Below are positions 51,161 through 60,119 of a stretch of 64,000 nt of DNA, piece after piece. Both the position numbers and the translations under genes were made by a program. Positions within the stretch are counted from its first letter, which is position 1. Each line of letters opens with the position of its first letter. The notes below the pieces were generated by a model. That model was not told the DNA's origin and ran no database searches. It saw only the letters and a list, made by a program, of their open reading frames with translations. Origin of the DNA: CP2-2F sp034432555 (GTDB lineage Bacteria; Chloroflexota; Anaerolineae; Aggregatilineales; UBA2796); contig DAOUBW010000014.1 in assembly GCA_034432555.1 (NCBI GenBank), positions 1-64,000 of the forward strand, read 5' to 3'.

Positions 51161-52042
51161 TTAATCTTTCACGCGCAGGCGACGCGCCACAAAGATGATG
51201 GCGACCAAGCCAAACGCCAGCAGCGCAATGATGGGTAGGCTGTTTGGCGAGGCACTGCCCAAGCCGATATCGTCGAAGAAGCCGCCTTGTGGCAACGCCG
51301 TGACGGTTGGTGCGGGTGTGCCGCCGGGGCCTATCGTCACCAGCGAGATCGGCGTGGCAGGCGTGCCAAGTTCAATCAAGCCAAAGGTCGGCGAGGGCGA
51401 GATCGTCACCAACACACCCCCGCTATCGGGCGTGGGCGTGATGAAGATCGGCGTGCCAAGATCAGGCGGGAAGGGTGTTGGTGTGCCTGATCCGACGACC
51501 TGCGCTGTAAGGGTCAGCAGCAAGGCGGCATTTTGCGTCTGTTGGGCAAAGAGCGTGCCGAACGCCGCTGCCGTCTGCGTGATCTCCAGCTCTGAGACTT
51601 GGAAGGTTTGGGTCAGTACGGCGATGCGCGTACCTTCCACCGCGGTGGCGGCAAGGTCTACGGTTGGCGTGGGCGAGAGCGTCGGCGTCAACGTGCTGGT
51701 CGGCGTGTTAGAAGGCGTCGGCGTATTGGTGAAGGTGGGCGTCATGGTGGGCGTTTTCGTCCACGTTTGGGCGATGCTCGTGCGCGTTAGGGCATCAAAG
51801 ACTGCTTCATTCGTCTTTTCGATGGCGGCAATCGTCTCTTGCCGTTCGCGGTTACGCACGCCGGTATCAATGGCGGTCAGGATGATGATGCCTAGTCCAA
51901 GGAAGATGAGCAGCACCAACAGCACTGCCGCAATCAGAAAGAGTTGGTTGCGCGGCGGCGGCGCACTGCTTTGAATAGGTGCATCTCCCAGATCGGAGAG
52001 ATCGTCATCTGGAAAATCGAAGTTTGGGTCGTTAGCCATCAT
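51161..52042 (-). CDS. stalked bitopic membrane protein, last gene of the GlmL-like operon
   Basis: The 293-residue protein has an acidic cytoplasmic N-terminus (DFPDDDLSDLGDA), a helix (about 33-58), a region of about 200 residues rich in Thr/Pro blocks and helical TQTAAAFGTLFAQQTQ segments, and a C-terminal helix (about 268-288) ending in RRLRVKD. Two adjacent ATG codons (52042 and 52039) follow AGGGGG, and the second is slightly better placed. It begins a few bases after the KOW-like gene. The function is unknown. The topology suggests an outer loop or stalk held at both ends. Confidence 0.75.
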   Translation of the reverse strand: MMANDPNFDFPDDDLSDLGDAPIQSSAPPPRNQLFLIAAVLLVLLIFLGLGIIILTAIDTGVRNRERQETIAAIEKTNEAVFDALTRTSIAQTWTKTPTMTPTFTNTPTPSNTPTSTLTPTLSPTPTVDLAATAVEGTRIAVLTQTFQVSELEITQTAAAFGTLFAQQTQNAALLLTLTAQVVGSGTPTPFPPDLGTPIFITPTPDSGGVLVTISPSPTFGLIELGTPATPISLVTIGPGGTPAPTVTALPQGGFFDDIGLGSASPNSLPIIALLAFGLVAIIFVARRLRVKD

Positions 52043-52047
52043 TCCCC

Positions 52048-53157
52048 CTAAGGTTGCAGCCTGCCCGGTGCATCAAGCGGGCGACCTAATAATTCCACAT
52101 TCGCTAACGGCACGAAGATGACCTCTGAGTCAGAGAGCTGTACCTCTGCCGCTGCCACGCGCAGACCATTTTCTACCGTAATGGGCGATTCAGGCAAATT
52201 TAGCACTTTGCCCGTGCGTCCATAATGCGGTGGGCGCGTAATTCGGACGGCGGTCCCTGCCACCAAAGGCAGATCGCGTTCGGGTGCCTTCAAGCGCGAG
52301 TTCAACCCTGTTGGAATGACAATCTCAGGGCGTCCCGAACGCCACGCCGAAGGCTCAACCGCATCTACCGTCGTCAGGCGGTTACGGTTATTGTTGAGCA
52401 AATTGTACACGATCTCTGAATATGGCACATTGCCAAAGCCTTCCGTCAGCACTAAGGGAATGCCAAGCCGCAAGGCTTGCTCACGCAGTGTGGAAGACAT
52501 TGAAGGCGCAATCATGCCGCGCCAACTGCGCTGAATAGCATCCTGAAAGACGTTGGCAGTTTGGATAGAGTCTTCTAACACAATGATCATGCCGCTGTCT
52601 TCTTCATCTTCCAGCGCCAAATCATACTGGGCAGCCTCTTCTTCGGCAAAGACCAACCTACCATAGCTGGCGGCGCCGTTGCCCCATGCCGCCTGAATCA
52701 AGGTGCCGGCGGTCTCCAACACCACGTGCCTGTTGCTGGTGCTGTTCACGCGCCCTGCCATCAGGGCATAGACGACCACAGGCTGCGGATCGGTTTGCAG
52801 CAGCACGCGCCCTGCTTCATCAAGCTGAGCAAAGCGCGCCCGCTTCGGCGTGATTACCTTTTTGGCGCCGCGCCCTTTGCCATTGACCAGCAGTGCCACG
52901 CCTGCATCGACCACTTCGCCCACCGGCACCTGCACCATCTCCTCGGTGATCTGGTCAGCTCGCCGCAAGCCGAGCAGCTTCAGCGCGTCTAGGAACAGCA
53001 CTTCAGCGGGAATAGCCCCTTCCAACAGCACGGAAGCAGGGCGCACCATCGCGCCATTGTCCACTTGCACATCGCCAATGGCATTCGGCGGCAGGTTGTA
53101 TTCACGGATGATTTTGGTCGAGCCGAGAATAACCGTCGTCTCAGGATGATAGGGCAT
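52048..53157 (-). CDS. conserved protein with C-terminal KOW-like domain
   Basis: This 369-residue soluble protein has an N-terminal beta-rich part (TVILGSTKIIREYNLPPNAIGDVQVDNGAMVRPASVLLEGAIP). The middle region contains EDEEDSGMIIVLEDSIQTANVFQDAI and WRGMIAPSMSSTLREQALRLGIPLVLTEGFG, which looks like an alpha/beta sensory or binding fold. The C-terminal part (about 290-360) contains LVAGTAVRITRPPHYGRTGKVLNL, resembling a KOW motif of NusG/Spt5-type proteins. No catalytic signature is visible. It sits 17 bases after the GlmL-like gene and before the stalked protein. A nucleic-acid role is suggested only by the KOW-like part. Confidence 0.65.
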   Translation of the reverse strand: MPYHPETTVILGSTKIIREYNLPPNAIGDVQVDNGAMVRPASVLLEGAIPAEVLFLDALKLLGLRRADQITEEMVQVPVGEVVDAGVALLVNGKGRGAKKVITPKRARFAQLDEAGRVLLQTDPQPVVVYALMAGRVNSTSNRHVVLETAGTLIQAAWGNGAASYGRLVFAEEEAAQYDLALEDEEDSGMIIVLEDSIQTANVFQDAIQRSWRGMIAPSMSSTLREQALRLGIPLVLTEGFGNVPYSEIVYNLLNNNRNRLTTVDAVEPSAWRSGRPEIVIPTGLNSRLKAPERDLPLVAGTAVRITRPPHYGRTGKVLNLPESPITVENGLRVAAAEVQLSDSEVIFVPLANVELLGRPLDAPGRLQP

Positions 53158-53174
53158 TTTTCACACTCTCTTGC

Positions 53175-54983
53175 CTAGCCAATATCCTGCACAGCTTCAT
53201 ACCACTTGGGCAACAGTTCAGCACGCCGCGCCAAATCACGCGGGACAACCAACGGTCTGCCGCGTGTATCAAAAATCAGCCCTGCGGCACTCCCTTGCAC
53301 TTGCAGTGCTAAACGGCGCTTGCCGTTCAGGCTTAAGCCGCGCCCCAGCTTTATGGAGACTTGCGCCTTCTGCCCAATTGGCACTGGCACCACACGCAGC
53401 GTGTTGCTTGGCACACGCACGTCGCGGCTGCGCCCATCCGCATAGGTGATGCGCGCCTCTAGCGCCACACCGCCGCTTGCCTTGCCCATTGGGCAGATCG
53501 CGGTACCCAGATTGAGCAAGCCGCCTGTCTCCAACACTTGCACCACCATCAGCGGTTCAAGGTGCATCAGGCTGCCTAAGGATGCCATCACGCCATACGG
53601 ATCAAGGCGCAGGTCTGCCACGCCGATTGGTTGCAGCGCGTCCAGCAGCAGCAGCGCGCCAATACCGGGATTGATCGGCTGTGCCAAGACTGACCCAACA
53701 CCGATGATCGGCTGCATGGGCGGCAAAGGCGCGTTGGCTGGCACGCCTTGCCAGCCTTGCCGCGAAGTTCCCACCGCCGCACGGATTAGCTCACGGGCAA
53801 GCGCATACTCCAGCTCTAATTCGCGGGTGGTCTGCGGCACGCTGGCGGGGCGCAGCGTCTTGTTCCATACATAGTCCATAATTTCGCCCGTAGCAGGCTC
53901 AAAGCTCAGCCAGCGCGCCACATTCCGCACGCCGACCGCCTCAACGCCGCTGACCGCATTATGCCCTAAGCCCAAGTCTGAGCGAATGGTGACGTTTAGC
54001 GCGCCGCGCACCATCGCGCAGACCGTCACCGTCGAACTGCCCACATCCACCACCAACACACCGTGCTTTTTGCTGCCTGTGGCAGCCAGATAGCGCACAA
54101 TGTTGCTGTAGCTATCCACGCTGGGCAGCACGCCTAGCTCGCTGGCTGCCTGAATCGCCTCAAAGCCGGGCGTTGTCCGTTCACGGTATTTACCATAGAG
54201 CAGCGAGAGTTCAAGGCGGATCGGATCGAAGGACTCGTGGTCAAGCGTTGGGCGCACATTTTCGCTGACATAGAGCGTGACGTGATCATCAAGCTGCTCG
54301 CGCACAAAGCCACCAAGCGCTGCATTGCCGGCATACAGCACAACGGGTTTCGCGCCGGGCGCAAGCTGTACGGCAATGCGCACCATGTTGATCAGGGCGC
54401 GCATGGGTGCGTTGGCGCCGCTATCGGTGCCGCCCACAATCAGGATCAGGTCGGGCGTGGCGCGCAAAATATCGTTCACCTGCTGCTCTAGGCTACGCAC
54501 ATCCAGCAGATCGAGGACGTCCACCAACTCAACGTAGGTGCTTTCCAGAGCGCGCTTACCGCTCTCTAGGCTGATGTTTGGCATCAAGCCGACCAAGACC
54601 GTGCGGATCGGCTTGCCGCCGCTGGCAGTTGCCACGAAAGTATTGCCGTAGCCTTCGCCGAACATAAAATCGCGGCTGGGAGAGAGGAAGTTTAAGCCGC
54701 TCATCTCACCCAGATCAGCCAGTGCGCGGCGCAGCCCTTCCGCAGCATCATAACCACGCGGTGGCGCCGTCGTCAGGGCTTGCGAACGCCCAATCAGGCG
54801 GAACTGCCCTTCCACAAGGTCATAGAGCGCTACCCGTGTATGCACACTGCCAATATCCGCAGCGACTACGCGCCCGACTGCACTTTGAACAGGCTGCGCC
54901 TCAAGCGCCTTGCGCGAAAGGCGCGTGCTAGGCGTTTTCTGCGCGCCCGATTTTGGCTTGGGCGCCTTCTGACGTGTTACCAT
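53175..54983 (-). CDS. GlmL/MutL-type ASKHA ATPase without a linked mutase
   Basis: The 602-residue protein belongs to the actin/hsp70/sugar-kinase fold group named after the glutamate-mutase chaperone GlmL. The first phosphate loop is ADIGSVHTRVALYD at 41-54, LILIVGGTDSGANAPMRAL lies near 180, the second phosphate loop VVDVGSSTVTV lies near 315, and GVGSVLAQPINPG near 425. A basic tail precedes the fold. GGAGG lies nine bases before the ATG at 54983. GlmL normally protects a B12 mutase, but no glutamate or methylaspartate mutase subunit is near. All neighbours are membrane or unknown proteins, so it likely has another client. Confidence 0.8.
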   Translation of the reverse strand: MVTRQKAPKPKSGAQKTPSTRLSRKALEAQPVQSAVGRVVAADIGSVHTRVALYDLVEGQFRLIGRSQALTTAPPRGYDAAEGLRRALADLGEMSGLNFLSPSRDFMFGEGYGNTFVATASGGKPIRTVLVGLMPNISLESGKRALESTYVELVDVLDLLDVRSLEQQVNDILRATPDLILIVGGTDSGANAPMRALINMVRIAVQLAPGAKPVVLYAGNAALGGFVREQLDDHVTLYVSENVRPTLDHESFDPIRLELSLLYGKYRERTTPGFEAIQAASELGVLPSVDSYSNIVRYLAATGSKKHGVLVVDVGSSTVTVCAMVRGALNVTIRSDLGLGHNAVSGVEAVGVRNVARWLSFEPATGEIMDYVWNKTLRPASVPQTTRELELEYALARELIRAAVGTSRQGWQGVPANAPLPPMQPIIGVGSVLAQPINPGIGALLLLDALQPIGVADLRLDPYGVMASLGSLMHLEPLMVVQVLETGGLLNLGTAICPMGKASGGVALEARITYADGRSRDVRVPSNTLRVVPVPIGQKAQVSIKLGRGLSLNGKRRLALQVQGSAAGLIFDTRGRPLVVPRDLARRAELLPKWYEAVQDIG

Positions 54984-54989
54984 GCGCGG

Positions 54990-55646
54990 CTACCTCCCGA
55001 TCAAGATGAACAGACGATCCGCCAAAACACCGCTCAGCACTGTGAGCGCCGAGAGGATCAACAAGCCATAGGTTGCGCCAAGCGTCAGGGCGATGAAGCC
55101 TTGCCCGATCAGCCCGACAAAGCGCACGGGCAAAAACTGCGTCACCTCGCCGGACGGGCGCCGCAAGCCGACATAGGTGAAGTAGACCAGCACCGAGATC
55201 GTCCCGATCAGCCCGATCAAGCCGTTGACGGCATTTTCTGGGCGAAATTCGCGGGCAGCCGCACCCACTAGTGGGATGAGCGTGCCATTGACCGCGCCCA
55301 AGAGCGCTAAGGCAGTCCCAACGCCCAGCACGATCACCAAGCCGAAATCGCCCAAGCGCGAAAGGCGCGGCGTGCTTTTATAGACCAGCAGCAAGCCAAA
55401 GAGGAATGGCAGCAAGCCAATGCCGAGGCGCGGCAATTCCAGTGGTGTGCTTAGCACGGTCACTCTCAGCCACGGAATCAATACGCTCTCTAAGGTTGCC
55501 AACAGCACAAAGCCTGCCGCTGCGCCGATGAAGATGTGAATGGCGATCCGATACAGGAAGTTATCGCCAAGCAGGTAGCTAAAGATGCACAGCGTTAGCA
55601 CGGCACCGGCAAGCGTGCCGATCTGCTCTAAGGTTTGTGGCGTCAC
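54990..55646 (-). CDS. polytopic membrane protein of the GlmL-like operon
   Basis: The 218-residue protein has about six or seven helices (from GTLAGAVLTLCIFSYLLG to LGATYGLLILSALTVLSG) with short loops and no catalytic motif. The GTG start at 55646 overlaps the stop of the giant DWL-motif protein as GTGA, with AAAGGAG nine bases upstream. Much longer open sequence upstream is shadow frame inside that gene. Its stop lies within the ribosome site of the GlmL-like gene. Synthesis is thus tightly linked to both neighbours, as expected for subunits of one complex. Confidence 0.78.
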   Translation of the reverse strand: MTPQTLEQIGTLAGAVLTLCIFSYLLGDNFLYRIAIHIFIGAAAGFVLLATLESVLIPWLRVTVLSTPLELPRLGIGLLPFLFGLLLVYKSTPRLSRLGDFGLVIVLGVGTALALLGAVNGTLIPLVGAAAREFRPENAVNGLIGLIGTISVLVYFTYVGLRRPSGEVTQFLPVRFVGLIGQGFIALTLGATYGLLILSALTVLSGVLADRLFILIGR

Positions 55647-58600
55647 TGTGCGCGTCTCCTTTGCGCCAGAATGCGGATCATACCGAAGGCTGCGCCAAAC
55701 AGGATGGCAAGGGCGGCGATGAGCGCCGTAAAGCCAACGCTCTGCCAGCGGCGTTCGGCGGTGCGCTGTGACTCGGCATCGGCGTATTGAGCGCGCCAAT
55801 CGCGGTAGATGAGCGCGTCGCGCAAGCCGATCAGCGTGCCTAAAATGCGCTGTGGGTCAGCCGCAGCGTAGGTTTGCAGGGTGGCAGTGGCAGCAGAGGC
55901 AGCCGCGATCACCATCCGCAGCGGCGTATTGGCGGGCGTGCTGGCGGGCGACTGGAACTGCTCTGCCCAAATCTGAACATCATCTTGGCTCTGCGCCAGC
56001 ACAAAAACAGGGTTAGCACGCAAAATCGGTATGTTCTGTGCGCTGATACCGCTCGGCAAGCCTTCGAGATCGCTCTCGAAAATCACCTGCTGCTGAAACG
56101 AGTCATCATAGAGCGCGTTGGCAAGGGCGCGCACACCACTCACGCCGCCGGGCAGATAACCAAGCACAACGTAATCGCGGCGCGGCACCAAGGGGCTGCT
56201 TCTGCCAAGCAGCTGCATTTCGGCGGGATCAAGGCTGAGCTGGTGCAGCACATGGTAAGCGTGCAGCGCGCCGGATGGGTTGGTGCTGAGGATGACAGGG
56301 CGTGCGCCGCGCTGGAGCAAATCGCGCAGCAGCACACGGGCAAGGTCATCCAGTTCGCCAGCGGCGGTCGGTGTATACTCAAAGGCAACCAGCACAAGCG
56401 ATCCATCCAGAACGCTGGAGACCGCACGGCTGACAGCGGCAAAGCGCGCCTGCCCTGCCGCGTCAAGGTCAGCGTGGCGCGGCGGCGGCACCAGCGCGCC
56501 CAAATCGGTGAAGAAGGGCAGCACGACCGCCGCCACCAATAGCAAGGTCAGCAAGAGGCGATCTAGCTTGAAGCGGGCGCGCAGCCTGAGGCTAGGCGGT
56601 GCGCTTGCCTCAGTCTCCATGCGCCGTTTTAAGATAAACTCTTGGGCAGCAGCAATCTTCCGCAGCGTTTGCACGCCAGCAAGCTGGGCAGCGGTTGCCA
56701 GTGCGCCACTCGGTGCTAAGGGCGCGGGTGTGATGGACAAACTGGGCGGCTGCAATGCCTCTGCAATGTTACTGAGTTGGCTGTCTTTGCTCTCGGCGGG
56801 TGCGGGCGTACTGGGCAGTTGTTTCAGGCGTTCGCGCAGCGCCAGCATCGCTTCGGGCAGGGCAGACAGCGGGCGCTCCTCTAAGGTGACCTGTTGATCG
56901 CCAATTACAAGCGTGGGCGAGCTATCCGGGCGCATTTCTGCCACCCATTCCGGCAGCTCGCTGACGGCGGCTGCTTCAGTGGTTGCCTTGACGGGTGCGC
57001 TCGGCGCACTGGGAACGCTTGGCTTTACAGGTGAGGCGGCGGGTGCTGGCGGTGGAAAATCAGCAAGCACATCAGTGGTAAGCACATCATCGGCAAGCAC
57101 GTCGGATTGTGGCGGCAAGTCGGGCAGTGTGTCGAAGTCGAACTCTTCGTCAAGGTTAACGGGTGCCGCAGGCAGCCGCTCAGGCGCAGAGCTTATCGCC
57201 ATATCTGTCTCTGCCAGCAGTGCATCAATATCCAGTTCACCTTCAAGGGCAGCTTCCAGATCGGCACTGCGCGGTGCAGCACGGCTAGGCTTGGGAATAT
57301 CTGCCAGTTCAGACGCCGTGCTGGCTGCCGTGTTTGCCTCAAAGTCGTACTGATCCAGCCAGTCCATGCCGCTTGTGGCAGTATTGCTGCTGCCAGTCAG
57401 GGCGGAAGGCGTTGGCGGCGCAGGCGCTAGGTCACGCATCCAAGCGGGAATCTCTGTCTCGGCGCTCAGATCAGGGGCAGGGGTAGGTGGCGGCGCGGAG
57501 TCGGTGCGCGGCTCAAGGTAGCCCGTCTGCAACCAGTCAGGCACTTCGTTTGCACTGGGCAATTCAGCGGCAAGGTCAGCCAGTTCCGCGCTCAAATCGG
57601 GTGCGGAGTCAGCGCTCAGCCAGTCAGACATATCGGCAGCGCTTAAATCAGGCACGCCTGAAGGGGATGGCGTCGGGCGCTCTAAGATAGGTTGTGAATC
57701 CAACCAGTCAGGCAGGTCAGAAGCAGGCTCAATCTCAGCCGCCATTTCTGTAAGGACATTCTCACCACTGGGCAGATCGATCTTGCTCAGCCAGTCGGCA
57801 TCGGTTGGCGCGGCAGCTTCAAGGTCGCCTTCCACGCTGAAATCGCGGCGCAGCCAGTCAGCAGACTCGGCTGCGCTGAGCGGATCGGCAGCTTGCGGCA
57901 TGGCGGCATCGCCCAACCAACTGAGATCGGGCGCGGTGGGCAGCGTCGGTGAGTTTTCGGCGGTCGGGTCGGGATCGGGATCGAGGGCATCTTCCACGCT
58001 GAAATCGCGCAGCCAGTCATCGGTTGTGGTGCTGTCAAGCGGCGTTTCGGCAGGCGCGGAGTCGGCGAACAGGTCAACATCCCAAGCGGACGAGTCCGCC
58101 TCAGGCGCAGCACTTGTGGCAGTTTCACTTAACCAACTGGTCTGAAAGGTTGGCGTGGCAGCCTGCTCAGAAGGTGTTGCGGGCGTGTCAGCCTCAGCCG
58201 CCTCGCCTAGCCAGCTCGTCTTAAAGGTTGGCGAAGCGGGCTGATCGGCGGCAGCGGGCGTCTGCGACATCCAGTCCAGATCACTAAAAGGATCATCGGG
58301 CGGCGTGCCGAACTCAGCGGGTGCGTCAGCGTCCCACGGCATAGGCGTATCGGGCAATTCAACCGCCGCGAACGGCGCCTCGGCGCCTTCAATCGCTGGC
58401 AGCAGCCAGTCGGGCTGCTCAGTCTGGAAGCCGGGCGGCACTTCTTCGAGTGGCACATCGACAGCCGCTGCGGCAGGCAAGGAATCGGCGGCTGCCCATG
58501 GCGGCGGCGGCGCATCTTCGGGCGCTGGCAGTGGTGGCGGCATATCCGCCATGCTACGCTGAGGGAGTTCCCACGGTGGCGCATCAGCACTAACGCCGCC

Positions 58601-58687
58601 GCGTGCGCGCCTGCCCGCAAAGGTAATGCCAGCTTCCACCAACCACGCGGGCAGGTCTTCGTCATCAAACATCGGACGTTCAGTCAT
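55643..58687 (-). CDS. 1014-residue membrane protein with disordered DWL-motif array
   Basis: Residues 1-600 are acidic, Pro/Ala/Ser-rich and probably disordered. They carry a short motif of the form [D/S/A]-W-[L/M/V] about fifteen times, at W15, 94, 139, 159, 185, 225, 257, 278, 299, 328, 356, 386, 416, 442 and 581. Two copies extend to DWLR(R)DFSVE. A helical segment, a membrane helix (about 708-726), an outer alpha/beta domain of about 255 residues and a second helix (about 984-1006) follow, with a basic tail. AGGAAG precedes the ATG at 58687. The array looks like a multivalent docking platform. No enzyme motif is visible. Confidence 0.82.
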   Translation of the reverse strand: MTERPMFDDEDLPAWLVEAGITFAGRRARGGVSADAPPWELPQRSMADMPPPLPAPEDAPPPPWAAADSLPAAAAVDVPLEEVPPGFQTEQPDWLLPAIEGAEAPFAAVELPDTPMPWDADAPAEFGTPPDDPFSDLDWMSQTPAAADQPASPTFKTSWLGEAAEADTPATPSEQAATPTFQTSWLSETATSAAPEADSSAWDVDLFADSAPAETPLDSTTTDDWLRDFSVEDALDPDPDPTAENSPTLPTAPDLSWLGDAAMPQAADPLSAAESADWLRRDFSVEGDLEAAAPTDADWLSKIDLPSGENVLTEMAAEIEPASDLPDWLDSQPILERPTPSPSGVPDLSAADMSDWLSADSAPDLSAELADLAAELPSANEVPDWLQTGYLEPRTDSAPPPTPAPDLSAETEIPAWMRDLAPAPPTPSALTGSSNTATSGMDWLDQYDFEANTAASTASELADIPKPSRAAPRSADLEAALEGELDIDALLAETDMAISSAPERLPAAPVNLDEEFDFDTLPDLPPQSDVLADDVLTTDVLADFPPPAPAASPVKPSVPSAPSAPVKATTEAAAVSELPEWVAEMRPDSSPTLVIGDQQVTLEERPLSALPEAMLALRERLKQLPSTPAPAESKDSQLSNIAEALQPPSLSITPAPLAPSGALATAAQLAGVQTLRKIAAAQEFILKRRMETEASAPPSLRLRARFKLDRLLLTLLLVAAVVLPFFTDLGALVPPPRHADLDAAGQARFAAVSRAVSSVLDGSLVLVAFEYTPTAAGELDDLARVLLRDLLQRGARPVILSTNPSGALHAYHVLHQLSLDPAEMQLLGRSSPLVPRRDYVVLGYLPGGVSGVRALANALYDDSFQQQVIFESDLEGLPSGISAQNIPILRANPVFVLAQSQDDVQIWAEQFQSPASTPANTPLRMVIAAASAATATLQTYAAADPQRILGTLIGLRDALIYRDWRAQYADAESQRTAERRWQSVGFTALIAALAILFGAAFGMIRILAQRRRAQ
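56945..58645 (-). repeat. array of D-W-L-like linear motifs (coding repeat)
   Basis: About fifteen tryptophan-centred motifs are spaced by 20-35 residues, except for the first gap (W15-W94) and the last (W442-W581). Surrounding sequence is variable while the W-L core is kept. Examples are PDWLLP, TSWLGE, DDWLRDFSVED, LSWLGD, ADWLSK, PDWLDS, SDWLSA, PDWLQT, PAWMRD and MDWLDQ. This is a protein-level repeat, not a DNA satellite. Confidence 0.8.
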
Positions 58688-58701
58688 GCGCTCTTACTTC
58701 C

Positions 58702-59391
58702 TCACTCCCGAAACGTGCGATCCCGCCCAATCAGGACGCGGACACCCACCACCACCACGCCAATCGCAATACCGATCAGCAAGCCGCGTGTGCCAGCATT
58801 GACAGGCACGCTCAACAACCATTCGCGCACGGATGGCAAAAAGGTTGCACCACCCAACGGGCTGAACCCAAGCAGCACAATAATCAACGCCCCAATAAAG
58901 AGCGCGTTCCAAAGGGTGACCCGATTTCGCATGAGGCGGAAGGCACTGTAGACCAAGGCAAAGAAGATCAAGCCCGCCAATGCTGACTCCACAGCAACTT
59001 GTGCGGCATCCAGCACCGTCAGCGAGACAGAAGGCGCGTCGCCCGTCCCAACGCGCAGCACGCCGCCGCGCTCTAGGGCGCGCAACAGCACCACGCCAAA
59101 GAGTGTGATCAGCAAAATCAGGCTGTAGATGCCGCGTGGGAACTTTCGCAACTGCGCCGCATGGACGCGAGTCAGGTTCAGCACACCCAACAAGAGCGCA
59201 ACCGCACCAATAACCGCTACCAACTGGATGAGCAGTTGGCTGAGTGTGCCAAGGTTGGCATTCAGGGCAGCAGGCAGCGGTGCAGCAGGCTCTAAGCCAA
59301 GCAGCGTGATCAGCGCAATGCCAATGGTGAGTGCAGCCAACAGTGCCGCACCAAGCCGCAACCTTCGGCGTGGCGTCCGTGAGGTCGTCAC
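58702..59391 (-). CDS. six-helix membrane protein of the GlmL-like operon
   Basis: The 229-residue protein has a basic N-terminus and about six helices (LGAALLAALTIGIALITLLG, LLIQLVAVIGAVALLLGVL, IYSLILLITLFGVVLL, AGLIFFALVYSAFRLM, LFIGALIIVLLGF and GLLIGIAIGVVVVGVRVLI). The GTG at 59391 overlaps the stop of the upstream gene as GTGA, with AGGAG seven bases before it. The DWL-motif gene starts 14 bases after its stop. I do not recognise the family. Context suggests a subunit of the same membrane assembly. Confidence 0.75.
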   Translation of the reverse strand: MTTSRTPRRRLRLGAALLAALTIGIALITLLGLEPAAPLPAALNANLGTLSQLLIQLVAVIGAVALLLGVLNLTRVHAAQLRKFPRGIYSLILLITLFGVVLLRALERGGVLRVGTGDAPSVSLTVLDAAQVAVESALAGLIFFALVYSAFRLMRNRVTLWNALFIGALIIVLLGFSPLGGATFLPSVREWLLSVPVNAGTRGLLIGIAIGVVVVGVRVLIGRDRTFRE

Positions 59392-60119
59392 AAGTTGACT
59401 CCTAGAAAGGTGAGGACGGCAAACACGATCAGGATAATCACCACGATGTAGCGCAGGGCATCTTGGGCAGCCGCGCCGCCAATGTGGATCGGGGTTGGTT
59501 CTAGGTATGCCGCGCCGACAAACAATTCTTCAGCCAGCAGCGGCGTCTCGCTAACGGCGTAGGCGACGGCTTGCCCTTCTAGATGGGTGCTGTGCGGCAG
59601 CAAATCGCGGTCGTAGCGGATGGTTGTCTCGGCAATCAGGGCAAGTTCCGCACCAAAGCGCCCAAAAAGCAGCGCTGCGCTGCCATCTTCATCCAGCAAG
59701 GAAGCGCCAACAGCAGCTGCCAACGCCAACGAGAACATCCCACCCGGGTACCAGCGGGCGGCAGTCGGCTTGAACGCTTCCAGCCGATTTCGCAGCAAAT
59801 AGGCGCGCCGCAAGCGATCATGAGCAACGCCGAGCGTCACCGGGTCGCTAACGCTGGCGATCACGGGCAAATCGCCGACGGAAGCACGCGCCGCCGCCTG
59901 ATAGAGCATTTCCGCGCCCGCCATGGCGGTTAGGGCGCTCTCATCCAGCAGCGCGCTGCTGCCTAGCGAGACATGCACGCTGCGTCCGCCTTCCACCGCC
60001 GCACTGACCATCCGCTGCAAGGCGCGGTAGCCAAGCACAGGGCGCAGTGAAATCGTCCGTGCGCGCACAGCCGCGATAACGGTGATGAGCAGGGCAATCA
60101 AGACAATCGCATAGGTCAT
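59388..60119 (-). CDS. DUF6754-like membrane protein
   Basis: The 243-residue protein has a short N-terminal helix, a soluble central part and C-terminal helices. The block GGRSVHVSLGSSALLDESALTAMAGAEMLYQAAARASVGDLPVIASVSDPVTLGVAHDRLRRAY is split over residues 44-110 and matches what I know of DUF6754 proteins. A second feature is a GGAAAQDALRYIVVIILIVF tail. The ATG at 60119 overlaps the stop of the small upstream gene as ATGA, and its own stop overlaps the next start as GTGA. The function of this family is not established. Confidence 0.7.
   Translation of the reverse strand: MTYAIVLIALLITVIAAVRARTISLRPVLGYRALQRMVSAAVEGGRSVHVSLGSSALLDESALTAMAGAEMLYQAAARASVGDLPVIASVSDPVTLGVAHDRLRRAYLLRNRLEAFKPTAARWYPGGMFSLALAAAVGASLLDEDGSAALLFGRFGAELALIAETTIRYDRDLLPHSTHLEGQAVAYAVSETPLLAEELFVGAAYLEPTPIHIGGAAAQDALRYIVVIILIVFAVLTFLGVNL

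Noticed and set aside
51600..51760. Possible CRISPR or DNA tandem repeat in the Thr/Pro coding region
   Set aside because: Repeat units are short, irregular and in frame with the protein. There are no unique spacers.
51195..51974. 259-codon plus-strand frame
   Set aside because: Antisense shadow of the stalked membrane protein, low-complexity Val/Gly sequence.
53175..54983. DNA mismatch-repair MutL
   Set aside because: The name MutL is also used for the glutamate-mutase-linked ASKHA family. The phosphate loops are of that type and no GHKL repair domain is present.
56280..58145. Several Ser/Ala-rich plus-strand frames
   Set aside because: Antisense of the disordered region of the DWL-motif protein. 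No start signals and no protein-like pattern.
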